Shown: piece by piece, positions 10,819 through 18,821 of the stretch | Numbering within the stretch: position 1 is the first letter of the stretch | Layout: every line of letters starts with the position of its first letter | DNA from: Desmonostoc muscorum FACHB-395 | Lineage (GTDB): Bacteria; Cyanobacteriota; Cyanobacteriia; Cyanobacteriales; Nostocaceae | DNA: 64,000 bases | Assembly (NCBI RefSeq): GCF_014698035.1 | Contig: NZ_JACJSF010000001.1 | Coordinates: forward strand, 62,001-126,000 | Direction of reading: 5' to 3' | Notes under the pieces: model-generated | Database searches by the model: none | Seen by the model: only the letters and a program-made list of their open reading frames with translations | What the model was told of the DNA's origin: nothing | Program-made: the position numbers and the translations under genes

Positions 10819-10976
10819 TAGTAAGACGTACTCATTCTAATGATAACGGGGGAAATTAAAATTTCTCAACGGGCAAGGCAAGAGGGCTTGGTTAGGAAAT
10901 GCCTCAATTTTGACGTAGTGGTGCGCCCCAAGCTGTCAAAGGCATAGCGCGATTAATTCAAATATTCTCTAAATCG

Positions 10977-11204
10977 CTACTCAATAATTTCATCATATTG
11001 ATTGGTGTCGTCTTCGGGTAATTCTTTAATCTCTACCAATACATCCGCCAAAGTTTTTTCATCTAGCCATTGATGACGTTCTTTGGTGTAGTCTCCTTTA
11101 CCCGGACTGAAATATTGAATAAACCGAATAGTATCGGGAACTCCCAGAGAATTGATCAAGGCATCGTAGCCTTGTTTAATAATTTCATTTTGGGTTTTCA
11201 TCAT
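10977..11204 (-). CDS. Hypothetical 75-residue protein overlapping the PIN gene (possible TA partner)
   Basis: The 75-residue acidic protein starts at 11204, inside the last 20 bases of the PIN-domain gene, so the two are translationally coupled. The C-terminus is rich in Asp and Glu (EIKELPEDDTNQYDEIIE), the usual charge for an antitoxin tail, but no DNA-binding fold is evident and I do not recognise the family. Gene order would be toxin then antitoxin, which is less common but known. Function as an antitoxin is inferred from overlap, size and charge only. Confidence 0.65.
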   Translation of the reverse strand: MMKTQNEIIKQGYDALINSLGVPDTIRFIQYFSPGKGDYTKERHQWLDEKTLADVLVEIKELPEDDTNQYDEIIE

Positions 11205-11670
11205 TACTTTCCTCGACTTGTATTACTTCAGCCAGCCATTGAACGGGATTATTAATCAATACGTTAATTAATTGAGAGTTTTTTTGAGCTTTTTTGAAGA
11301 GTCTGTCATCTGTTGTGAGAAATACATCAGCCTTACTTCTTTCGGCGCTGGCGATGTGGGTGGCATCATAGCTGGAGAATCCTAATTTTTGAAGTTGAGC
11401 GGCTCTGTCTTCAATGAAGGTGCTATTAATAACTTTGATTTTAGCAATATCGAGTAATTTTTTGACGTTTTGTAGTCTTTCTAAATCAGGTGTTTGGTTT
11501 AATTCGGCGATTAAAGCACTGCTATTGATAAGTTTCCAAGTCGCTGATTGACATTGACTTAGAATTGTCATAACTGCCTGTGCTTCTAAATAAATACGGG
11601 ATTGCGTCTGGTCATCAAAGGGACGATTCAAACAACAAGCATCAAGATAGATTTTATATTGTTTGCTCAT
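11185..11670 (-). CDS. PIN-domain nuclease, probable VapC-like toxin
   Basis: The 161-residue protein starts with YKIYLDACCLNRPFDD, with the first PIN aspartate (about D10), and has a second acidic cluster in SSYDATHIASAE and a third in VFLTTDDRLFKKA. These are the PIN-fold metal ligands, arranged as in VapC-type ribonucleases that cleave tRNA or other RNA. It overlaps the downstream 75-residue gene by 20 bases. It begins 21 bases after a truncated hicA frame, so it sits directly behind a broken hicBA operon and is probably transcribed from the same promoter. All acidic motifs look intact. Confidence 0.8.
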   Translation of the reverse strand: MSKQYKIYLDACCLNRPFDDQTQSRIYLEAQAVMTILSQCQSATWKLINSSALIAELNQTPDLERLQNVKKLLDIAKIKVINSTFIEDRAAQLQKLGFSSYDATHIASAERSKADVFLTTDDRLFKKAQKNSQLINVLINNPVQWLAEVIQVEESNDENPK

Positions 11671-11691
11671 CTAAATCAAATTTAAATCTGG

Positions 11692-11736
11692 TTAACTCTT
11701 CTTTTCCAAATAGCGAATCAATTCACGTCTTTTCAC
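11692..11736 (-). pseudogene. hicA: Truncated hicA toxin remnant (14 codons)
   Basis: Directly after hicB, a GTG overlapping the hicB TAG opens a frame VKRRELIRYLEKKS and then stops. The first twelve residues match the start of HicA toxins, which normally continue with a glycine-containing loop and the catalytic histidine over 60-80 residues. The rest is absent; the PIN gene begins 21 bases later. The toxin has been cut off by a deletion or replacement that brought the PIN module in behind hicB. Identification rests on the short match plus its exact position behind hicB. Confidence 0.6.
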
Positions 11737-11957
11737 TATAATTTGACAGTAATCTGTTCACGGACGACATCTTTACCGGAGAGTTGTTGCTCTGCGAGTT
11801 CCCGATTTGAGATTAGAATCAACTCTATCGCTTCCCGTAGACTTTCTCTAGCTTCTTCCAGAGTTCTCTCTTGGACATTAGCGCCGGGTAACTCTTGGAC
11901 GTAGCCGATATACCAATCATCTATCTTTTCAAATACAGCAGTGAAAGAATTTTCCAT
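11736..11957 (-). CDS. hicB: HicB-family antitoxin
   Basis: The 73-residue protein has the HicB fold: FTAVFEKIDDWYIGYVQELPGANVQ is the partial RNase H-like strand set, followed by the helix TLEEARESLREAIELIL. HicB neutralises the mRNA-cleaving toxin HicA. Here the toxin frame that starts at its stop codon is cut to 14 codons, so the antitoxin is orphaned. The family also occurs as solitary genes in cyanobacteria. Start is ATG at 11957; the 73-residue length is short because no C-terminal ribbon-helix-helix domain is present. Confidence 0.85.
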   Translation of the reverse strand: MENSFTAVFEKIDDWYIGYVQELPGANVQERTLEEARESLREAIELILISNRELAEQQLSGKDVVREQITVKL

Positions 11958-12013
11958 AATTTTGATTAATGGTTAGTTAGTGTCTTGATTTTAAGTTTTA
12001 ACGCATCTACTTT

Positions 12014-15000
12014 CTAAACTGTCACACCCTCCAACTCTTCATCTGTCAACTCATACAACTGACGTAGTTTATCTAACTTATCAGCATCAGCTTCCCAGAA
12101 ACCCCGCCCATGCGCCTCTAATATTCTCCCTAAAATATTGCGAAAAGCTTCAGGATTTGCCTTCCGTAGCTTATCCGCCATTTCTGCATCTAAAGCATAA
12201 GTATCAGCCGCTTGGTCATAAACCCAATCATCGGTAAAATCGGCAGTACCACCCCAACCAATCAACGCCGTCATCCGTTGAGAAATTTCAAACGCACCAC
12301 CAGAACCTTGATTTGCCATCGCTTGCGCCCATTTAGGATTTACCAACTTAGTCCGGTACTCCATTCGCAGCAAATCATCTAAATTGCGGGGTGTAGTATC
12401 CTTCGAGAAACTTTCCACAAAGCTGGTTGTAACCTTCTTACCGCCTTGTTTTTCTGCTGCCTTTTTTAAACCGCCAGTATTGGCATAATATTCTTGAATA
12501 TCAGTTAAACCATATTCTACCGAATCGATTTCTTGAACAATGCGATCGCTAGTTTTTAACAAAGTATTCAACACTTCCGGTCTAGCCTGACCTTTATCTT
12601 CTCTCCCGTAGCTGAATACATTGCGACTTTGCCAAGTATTGCCTAACTCCTCACCAGATTCCCAATTACCATCAACCACCCTATCATTCACCAAAGAACC
12701 AAAATCACCCGCCGGATTAGAAAACAATCTCGCCGATGCATTTTCCACACCTTGGGCTTTCAAAGCTAAAGCGTGTTTCCTAACAAAATTCTCATCTTCC
12801 GGTTCATCAGCATCAGCCGCCCGTTGAAACAAATCATCCAACAATTCGATGATATTTACAAAACTATCCCGGAAAATTCCAGACAAATTACCCAACACAT
12901 CAATCCGAGGATGTCCAACCTCAGCCAACGGCTTCAACTCATAACGAACAACCCTACCAGTTCCTTCCTTAACAGGTTCAGCCCCCACCAACTCCAACAA
13001 AATCCCCAAAGATTCCCCCTTAGTTTTAATCGCATCCAATCCCCAAAGCATCACCGCCACCGTTTCAGGATACTTCTCATATTCATCCAAATGCTGGGCG
13101 ATAATTTTTTGACCAATTTCCCGCCCCCGTTCATAAGCAGCAGGCGAAGGCATCCGATAAGGATCTAAAGCATGAATATTCCTCCCAGTCGGCAAAACCC
13201 CAGCCCCATCTCTTAACAAATCCCCCCCAGGCGCAGGCGGAATATACTCCCCATTCAACCCCCTCAACAAATTCGTCAACTCATCCGTAGACTGCATCAA
13301 CAAATCCCTTATTAACCTTTCCTCCTCCTCTCTCTCCTCTCTGCGTTCTCCGCGCCTCTGCGGTTCGTTTTCTTCCTCTTCCCCAAAATAAGCCTCCAAA
13401 TACGCCCCCAACTCCTCCTCACTCGGCTTTTCCCCCAAAGTATGCAACCCCGAAGAAAACAGCCGATTCTCTAAAACCTGCAAATATCCATACAACTCCA
13501 CCAAATAATCATCAAAAGCATGACCGCTAAACATCCGCACATTCTCAGGCGTAAACGCAATCCCCAACTTCTTCGCATCCGCAAACGGACAATCTGCATC
13601 CAACCCAGAGTCCACAATTTTCTTACAAATAGCTTCCTTCAAAACATAATTCTTCTGCGGATCTTCCCGATACTCCGAAATCAAATCACGCAACGCCACC
13701 AATTCCTTATACAAACCTGCGCGACCATAAGGAGGCACATTATGAGAAATCAACACACCATAACCGCGACGTTTCGCCAACATCGACTCAGACGGATTAT
13801 TCGCCGCATATATATATAGATTAGGCAAATTTCCTAACAGAATATCCGACCAAGAATAACCCGTATTCCCCAACGGAGAACCAGGCAACCATTCCACCGT
13901 CCCATGCATTCCAAAATGAACTAAAGCATCAGCTTCAAACTCATTTTGCAACCATTTATAATAAGCAGCATATTGCGGATGGGGCGTTAAATCTCGTTCA
14001 AACATTAAGCGCATCGGGTCGCCTTGTATCCCCAAAGGTGGTTGTACACCTATCCATACATTTCCTAATTGCACACCACCAATTTGAAATTCCTCACCGA
14101 ATGTTTTAATACCAGTTCCCGTGAGAGATTTCCATTGTTTTTCAATGCGGGAAGTTTGCAGATATCCCAACCATTTTTCTAGAGTACGGAAATTTACAGT
14201 ACTTGTGGGGTGGGCAACATGAGCGCCATTATCTAGGGGCAGGCGAGACGACTGCCCCACAAGAGGATTAGCTTCATCTGCCTCTTTTACCCAGCGAATC
14301 AATTCTTCGCCATCTTCTGGCAAATCTCCCACAGTGTAACCTTGTTCTTTGAGTGCGTGGAGAAACTTCAGCAAACTACGCGGTACATTTAATAATGCAG
14401 CCGTCCCCACAGCACCATAACCTGGAGGAAATCCATATAATATAATGGCAATTTTGCGTTCTGAAGCAGGTTTTTGCCGCAAAGACACCCAGCTTTTCAC
14501 CCTATCAATTAATCGCTGCACCCGTTCAGGAACCAGATAAATATTTTCGCCCACCAACCCACCGAGAGGAATGGTATCAATAGCCCCATCTAATTCTGGT
14601 AAGGCGTACAACACCACACTTTGCAATCCGCCAACACCTTGGCGCGTCCACGAGTGAATATCTTGAATTAATAGTGGTGCAGCAACAATATAAGGTACAT
14701 TCTTGGCAGTCAGGATGCGCTTTGCTACTTCTATTTGGCGGCCTGCTTCCATTGAACCAGCCGGGCCACCCACGAGAGGAAAGCCAATTGTCGAAACGAT
14801 CGCATCTACTTTAACTGCTTCACTAGATAGTGAGGGAGTTTCTATATTACCTAGTTTTCGTTGCTGAATTTCATAGTCGGTTGTCATCAAATCTCGTACC
14901 GCCACGTGTCCTTCTACGCCGTTGATGAAGATGGGTAAAGGAGTTAAACCAGCTTCTTCAAAACTGCGAATTAGTTGGGGAATGTAGGGTAGTTTAGTGA

Positions 15001-15790
15001 TGACGTGTTTGCGGTAGAGGAGAATACCGACAACGGGATTTTTACGTTTAGATCCCCCCAACCCCCCTTGAGAAGGGGGGCTAATATTCCTCCCTTTGTA
15101 AGGGGGGCTAGGGGGGATCTTCTCATACCATTCCAGATATGCTTTTGGCGATTCAAAAAATCCTGGATAATCGGGATGGAGTAATCCGATGTTGGGGGTT
15201 TCGATTAACGGGGGAATGTCGCCGACTTTTAAATTTAAGTATTTTTCTGCTAGTGTCCAGAATAATGAAGCGACGTTTTCTGGGCCGCCAGCATTCCAGT
15301 AACCATAAATAATTAACCAGTTGCGTAAGTCTTGGACTTTTTGCACTGGGACGTATTTCAGTAGTTTGGGGCCAATTTTTAAGAAGCTGATGTAACCAGC
15401 AAGTTTGTCTTCTTCTCGTCCGTTGCTAAATTTGTCAAGAATGAATTTAACTGGTTTGGGCATTCCTTTGGGTTTGTCGCCAATGGCAAAGTCACCCAAT
15501 TTGGTTAAACTCATCAATTCTAAGGCTGACTCAAAGACTAGGCGAATGGGAATTTGGGAAACGCGATCGCGCAACCACACAACCTGGTCATAATCAAATA
15601 GTAGACTACCGAAAAATACATCAGCGTTATCAAGTGCTGCTTCTACCTCGGCGCGTTGACTGGTAATATTGCGATCGCTAAATACCCGAATATCCAACTC
15701 AGGACAGCGAGAGTTAGCCAAAAAAGCTGCTTTCCTGTACAAGTCAGCGTTGAATGATTCAAACCCAGCAACCAAGACGATGCGTTTCAT
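12014..15790 (-). CDS. bchH: ChlH/CobN-family large subunit of metal chelatase (magnesium chelatase H-like paralogue)
   Basis: The 1258-residue protein is the porphyrin-binding large subunit of an ATP-dependent chelatase. Class hallmarks include GNVWIGVQPPLGIQGDPMR, HFGMHGTVEWLPG, YIYAANNPSESMLAKRR and the C-terminal RTKLVNPKWAQAMA and GWGGTADFTDDW. It would act with ChlI and ChlD to insert Mg into protoporphyrin IX, or with cobalamin genes to insert Co; cyanobacteria usually have a longer ChlH (about 1330 residues) plus such a paralogue, so Co or Mg cannot be decided here. Three stretches of the protein are encoded by dispersed repeat DNA in frame (15050-15120, 14202-14263, 13321-13367). The gene stands alone; no cobalamin riboswitch motif was found upstream. 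Confidence 0.85.
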   Translation of the reverse strand: MKRIVLVAGFESFNADLYRKAAFLANSRCPELDIRVFSDRNITSQRAEVEAALDNADVFFGSLLFDYDQVVWLRDRVSQIPIRLVFESALELMSLTKLGDFAIGDKPKGMPKPVKFILDKFSNGREEDKLAGYISFLKIGPKLLKYVPVQKVQDLRNWLIIYGYWNAGGPENVASLFWTLAEKYLNLKVGDIPPLIETPNIGLLHPDYPGFFESPKAYLEWYEKIPPSPPYKGRNISPPSQGGLGGSKRKNPVVGILLYRKHVITKLPYIPQLIRSFEEAGLTPLPIFINGVEGHVAVRDLMTTDYEIQQRKLGNIETPSLSSEAVKVDAIVSTIGFPLVGGPAGSMEAGRQIEVAKRILTAKNVPYIVAAPLLIQDIHSWTRQGVGGLQSVVLYALPELDGAIDTIPLGGLVGENIYLVPERVQRLIDRVKSWVSLRQKPASERKIAIILYGFPPGYGAVGTAALLNVPRSLLKFLHALKEQGYTVGDLPEDGEELIRWVKEADEANPLVGQSSRLPLDNGAHVAHPTSTVNFRTLEKWLGYLQTSRIEKQWKSLTGTGIKTFGEEFQIGGVQLGNVWIGVQPPLGIQGDPMRLMFERDLTPHPQYAAYYKWLQNEFEADALVHFGMHGTVEWLPGSPLGNTGYSWSDILLGNLPNLYIYAANNPSESMLAKRRGYGVLISHNVPPYGRAGLYKELVALRDLISEYREDPQKNYVLKEAICKKIVDSGLDADCPFADAKKLGIAFTPENVRMFSGHAFDDYLVELYGYLQVLENRLFSSGLHTLGEKPSEEELGAYLEAYFGEEEENEPQRRGERREEREEEERLIRDLLMQSTDELTNLLRGLNGEYIPPAPGGDLLRDGAGVLPTGRNIHALDPYRMPSPAAYERGREIGQKIIAQHLDEYEKYPETVAVMLWGLDAIKTKGESLGILLELVGAEPVKEGTGRVVRYELKPLAEVGHPRIDVLGNLSGIFRDSFVNIIELLDDLFQRAADADEPEDENFVRKHALALKAQGVENASARLFSNPAGDFGSLVNDRVVDGNWESGEELGNTWQSRNVFSYGREDKGQARPEVLNTLLKTSDRIVQEIDSVEYGLTDIQEYYANTGGLKKAAEKQGGKKVTTSFVESFSKDTTPRNLDDLLRMEYRTKLVNPKWAQAMANQGSGGAFEISQRMTALIGWGGTADFTDDWVYDQAADTYALDAEMADKLRKANPEAFRNILGRILEAHGRGFWEADADKLDKLRQLYELTDEELEGVTV
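13321..13367 (-). repeat. Dispersed repeat in frame in the chelatase gene (third insertion)
   Basis: The coding strand reads GAACCGCAGAGGCGCGGAGA and continues with GAGAGAGGAG units. This GAACCGCAGAGGCGC motif is a familiar intergenic repeat of Nostoc genomes. It is translated here as a charged Glu/Arg stretch (EPQRRGERREEREEEE), unlike the rest of the protein. Confidence 0.65.
14202..14263 (-). repeat. CTTGTGGGG inverted-repeat element in frame in the chelatase gene (second insertion)
   Basis: The element begins CTTGTGGGGTGGGCAACAT and ends GCCCCACAAG, so its ends are inverted repeats. A related half element occurs between genes at 28165-28190 (CTTGTGGGGTGGGCATC). It supplies about 20 residues with no stop codon. 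Confidence 0.65.
15050..15120 (-). repeat. GATCCCCC-type palindromic element in frame in the chelatase gene (first insertion)
   Basis: The 71-bp element starts AGATCCCCCC and ends GGGGGGATCT, with a second internal pair of CCCCCCTT and AAGGGGGG arms. It is translated as a Pro/Gly/Ser stretch (IPPSPPYKGR and PPSQGGLGGS). Related copies lie between genes at 17600-17641 and inside MITEs at 35643-35718, 44271-44336 and 54327-54412. Confidence 0.8.
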
Positions 15791-16505
15791 GCCTGTAAGC
15801 TACGAAATATTTCTTTACTTAAATCTTAAACGTGCTTTCAGGTTGATTGTCATATATCTACCCACAGATTCCGGTCAATAATTTCTTGAGGTAGCTAGAA
15901 CTTCACCATCACCAACGCCTTTAGTACCTCTACACAGCGAACAAATTTCTTGTGCTAACAGGTTTGTGAATGTATGCAACTCGATAATATCTAATCTTCC
16001 ACAGGTGTGTAGAAAATATCACGTATTCTTTAATACTGTAAAGTATTATGTGTTAAGCTGCTCAGGGTTAACAGCAGAGTCTGTAAATAGTTTACGACTT
16101 TATAAGCCCACGTTCATATCAGGAGGTGCGTCTGTTTAGGGATTTGGATATCTAACTAGGTATGTTTTTTATGGCTTTCTACTTTTATAAAGCGCTATTA
16201 TCTGAATAGTGAAGGCAATTTCTGCATTGAAAATTATTGCAAAAATTAACTTGTTATTCTCGATTTTGATAAATTATAATGGTTGTGTTTTTGGTGACAA
16301 TCTACCTTTTAATTAAGGTATTTTAGCATATAAATTTGCTGTTCAGGTTCGCAGGAAAACTTATTTTGTCTGCTAGCGTAGTAATGCTTAAAATAATGCG
16401 GACATTGCGAACAAGTACTTCAACAAATTTATTAACAAAACTTTGTCTATATAATTGGAAGAGTTTTGAACGAGTGTAAAAAGTAAGTAATTTGAGGATA
16501 AAATC
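15791..16505. other. Gene-free region, 715 bp
   Basis: This AT-rich stretch separates the divergent chelatase and amidase genes and should hold both promoters. TATATAAT at about 16450 could be a -10 element for the amidase gene, but no convincing -35 pairs with it. I see no gene, RNA gene or repeat with confidence. Confidence 0.5.
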
Positions 16506-17447
16506 ATGAAATTTGGAATTGATAGCGGACATAATTGTCCACCAGACACAGGAGCCAGTGGGATTAAATTTGAGGATAATTTAACTCTCGATGTCGGTAA
16601 TAGAGTTATAGCCAAGTTAAGAGCTTTAGGTAATGATGTTGTAGTATGTAGACCGAGCAGTGCTAGTACAGTCCGTGACTCACTCTCAAAAAGATGTTCT
16701 ACAGCCAATGGCAGTAAAGTAGATATTTACGTCTCGATTCATTTTAACTGTTTTAATGGACAGGCTAATGGGACAGAAGTATTTGCAACTAGCGAGACAG
16801 GGAGAAAAATCGCTAAACCTGTATTAGATGAAATCGTCAAATTGGGATTTTTTAATCGTGGCGTTAAGAGTGGTTCCCATTTGTATGTTCTAAAGAATAC
16901 AGATATGCCTGCAATTCTTGTAGAATGTTGCTTCATCGATTCGCAAAAAGATGTGAATCTTTTTAATCCTGAAGCAATGGCTAATGCGATCGTCAAAGGC
17001 TTAACTGGTAAAGTGCCAACTACTCCTGTTAATCCTGTACCAGATGAAGAGGAGAATGTAGATGCTACGATTATCAGACTGCAAAAATCCTTAAATCGGC
17101 TCAAAATAACTGATAAAAATGGTAAGGCGTTAGTAGAAGATGGCTTCACTGGGGCTAACACCAAATCTGCCGTCGAAAAATTTCAGGCTATTGTCGGAGT
17201 TCAGCCAACTGGAGTTGCCGACGAAGCTACATGGAATGCCATAAATCTAATTTTGGCAAAACGAATTATCAGACCAAACCATGCGGGTGGTGCAGTTGTT
17301 AGATATTTACAATACCGTTTAGGTGTTGAGAATGATGGTGTTTACGGTCCGCAAACAGAGGTTGTAGTCAAGAACTTTCAAAAGCAAAATGGTTTAGATG
17401 CCGATGGGATTGTCGGGCCTGCTAGCTGGCAGAAATTAATTGGTTAG
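16506..17447 (+). CDS. N-acetylmuramoyl-L-alanine amidase (Amidase_3) with two C-terminal peptidoglycan-binding domains
   Basis: This zinc amidase cleaves the bond between MurNAc and L-alanine in peptidoglycan. Zn and catalytic residues are visible: H9 (SGHNCP), E23, H79 (SIHFN) and E140 (ILVECCF). Residues 1-170 form the Amidase_3 domain; about 185-245 and 255-313 are two PG_binding_1 domains (FTGANTKSAVEKFQ and VYGPQTEVVVKNFQ). There is no signal peptide: the protein starts MKFGIDSGHN, directly at the first strand of the catalytic fold. A cytoplasmic, leaderless amidase with wall-binding repeats resembles a phage endolysin, but no phage genes surround it. It stands alone, preceded by a GAGGATAAA ribosome-binding context. 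Confidence 0.9.
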   Translation: MKFGIDSGHNCPPDTGASGIKFEDNLTLDVGNRVIAKLRALGNDVVVCRPSSASTVRDSLSKRCSTANGSKVDIYVSIHFNCFNGQANGTEVFATSETGRKIAKPVLDEIVKLGFFNRGVKSGSHLYVLKNTDMPAILVECCFIDSQKDVNLFNPEAMANAIVKGLTGKVPTTPVNPVPDEEENVDATIIRLQKSLNRLKITDKNGKALVEDGFTGANTKSAVEKFQAIVGVQPTGVADEATWNAINLILAKRIIRPNHAGGAVVRYLQYRLGVENDGVYGPQTEVVVKNFQKQNGLDADGIVGPASWQKLIG

Positions 17448-17599
17448 TAGGTCGGCGCAATTAAAGGTAATTGGCGAGGGCTGTCATTTGTCCTTCGTCA
17501 TTTTTTATTAGTAAGGGTTTTAAGCCTATTTGCGTTTTGTACTTGGTTTTTTCGTGCCAACTTACTTAGATTGAGTGGTAGATATTATTTGTAGTTGTA

Positions 17600-17641
17600 G
17601 ATCCTCCTAAATCCCCCTCAGCAAAGGGGGACTTTGAGAGG
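17600..17641 (+). repeat. Partial GATCC-type palindromic element
   Basis: GATCCTCCTAAATCCCCCTC followed by AAAGGGGGACTTTGAGAGG is a shortened member of the same family as 15050-15120 and 35643-35718. It lies between the amidase and SDR genes. Confidence 0.6.
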
Positions 17642-17705
17642 TTTTTGCCTTTTTTAAGGCTGGGTTTTCCGGCTTTAAATAAATTAACCACAGGGAAAAG
17701 CGATC

Positions 17706-18683
17706 GTGAAACACCTTGAGGGAAGAGTGGCATTAGTAACAGGTGCTACGCGGGGAATTGGTAGGGGAATTGCTATTGGTTTGGCTGAGGCTGGGGCAAC
17801 TGTATACGTCACGGGACGCAGCCTCAGTAACTCTTCTAGTGATGCGGTTTCAGGAAGTCTTGGTGAAACCAAATCAACTATAGAAGAAGCCGGTGGTGTG
17901 TGTATTCCCGTCCAAGTAGACCACAGCGATGATGAGCAGGTGGGTTTACTGTTTGAGCGCATCCAAGATGAGCAGGATGGACAACTCGATCTATTGGTGA
18001 ATAATGCTTACTCAGGAGTTGAGGCAATAAAAAACGCTTTTGGGCAGCCTTTTTGGGATTGTGAACTAAGTCTGTGGGATGCAAGCAACAACGTTGGTCT
18101 TCGTAGCCACTATGTAGCGAGTGTTTTTGCTGCGCGAATGATGACCAAGCGTAAATCTGGACTAATTTGCACCATTTCCTCGTGGGGTAGTATGTCTCAT
18201 ATCTTTAATACAGCTTATGGTGTTGGAAAAGCAGCTTGCGATCGCCTAGCGGCTGATATGGCTGTTGAGTTAAAACCCCATAATGTCGCTTCTGTTTCAA
18301 TTTGGCCAGGTATTGTTGGTACTGAGCTTTTTTCCCGTTTTGCTGACGAGATGAATCAAACCGATACTACCGAGCAAAAAAACTCATTTCTTAGCGATCG
18401 CTACAACTGGGAAACTCCCTTATTAACTGGACGGGTAATTGCTGCACTTGCTTGTGAACCAAATTTAATGCGCCGTACAGGACGTGTGCAAATTGTTGCC
18501 GAACTAGCTGATAAATATGGAATTGTCGATGAAAATGGCGATCGTCCCGCATCGCTACGTTCTTTACGTTTTGTGCTACCTGCGGCATTACCTATACTGA
18601 GAAACTACTCATGGCTCGTACCCGATATTAAAATGCCGTGGTCACTCCTATTACTGAGTGCCCTTAGCTCACCTAAAATTTAA
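17706..18683 (+). CDS. Short-chain dehydrogenase/reductase (DHRS1-like)
   Basis: The 325-residue protein is a classical SDR with a Rossmann fold: TGATRGIG at 12-19 binds NAD(P), NNAYSG near 99-104 is the NAG-type motif, and the catalytic set is S158/S159, Y171 and K175 (YGVGK). It is longer than a standard 250-residue SDR because of a C-terminal extension with hydrophobic segments, as in DHRS1-type proteins. The substrate is not predictable. The start is a GTG at 17706, chosen because the Rossmann strand begins immediately (KHLEGRVALVTGATRG). No operon partner: the antiporter gene starts 138 bases downstream. Confidence 0.88.
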   Translation: MKHLEGRVALVTGATRGIGRGIAIGLAEAGATVYVTGRSLSNSSSDAVSGSLGETKSTIEEAGGVCIPVQVDHSDDEQVGLLFERIQDEQDGQLDLLVNNAYSGVEAIKNAFGQPFWDCELSLWDASNNVGLRSHYVASVFAARMMTKRKSGLICTISSWGSMSHIFNTAYGVGKAACDRLAADMAVELKPHNVASVSIWPGIVGTELFSRFADEMNQTDTTEQKNSFLSDRYNWETPLLTGRVIAALACEPNLMRRTGRVQIVAELADKYGIVDENGDRPASLRSLRFVLPAALPILRNYSWLVPDIKMPWSLLLLSALSSPKI

Positions 18684-18821
18684 TGGCCATTGGGCAGCAG
18701 TTAAAAAACTTCTTGCCCCAATTCCCAATTCCCCATATCCAATTTCCAAACAAGCTGTTTGAGATCGTAAAACTTTGTATCCTGAATTAATAGGTCTTAA
18801 TAAATAGTTCTTTTAAAACTG

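Noticed and set aside
15791-16100. Cobalamin riboswitch upstream of the ChlH/CobN-like gene
   Set aside because: I looked for the conserved B12-box and GCCACTG segments on the minus strand and found neither.
16388-16490. Short plus-strand frame just upstream of the amidase gene
   Set aside because: About 31 codons, no ribosome-binding site and no recognisable motif; not distinguishable from chance.
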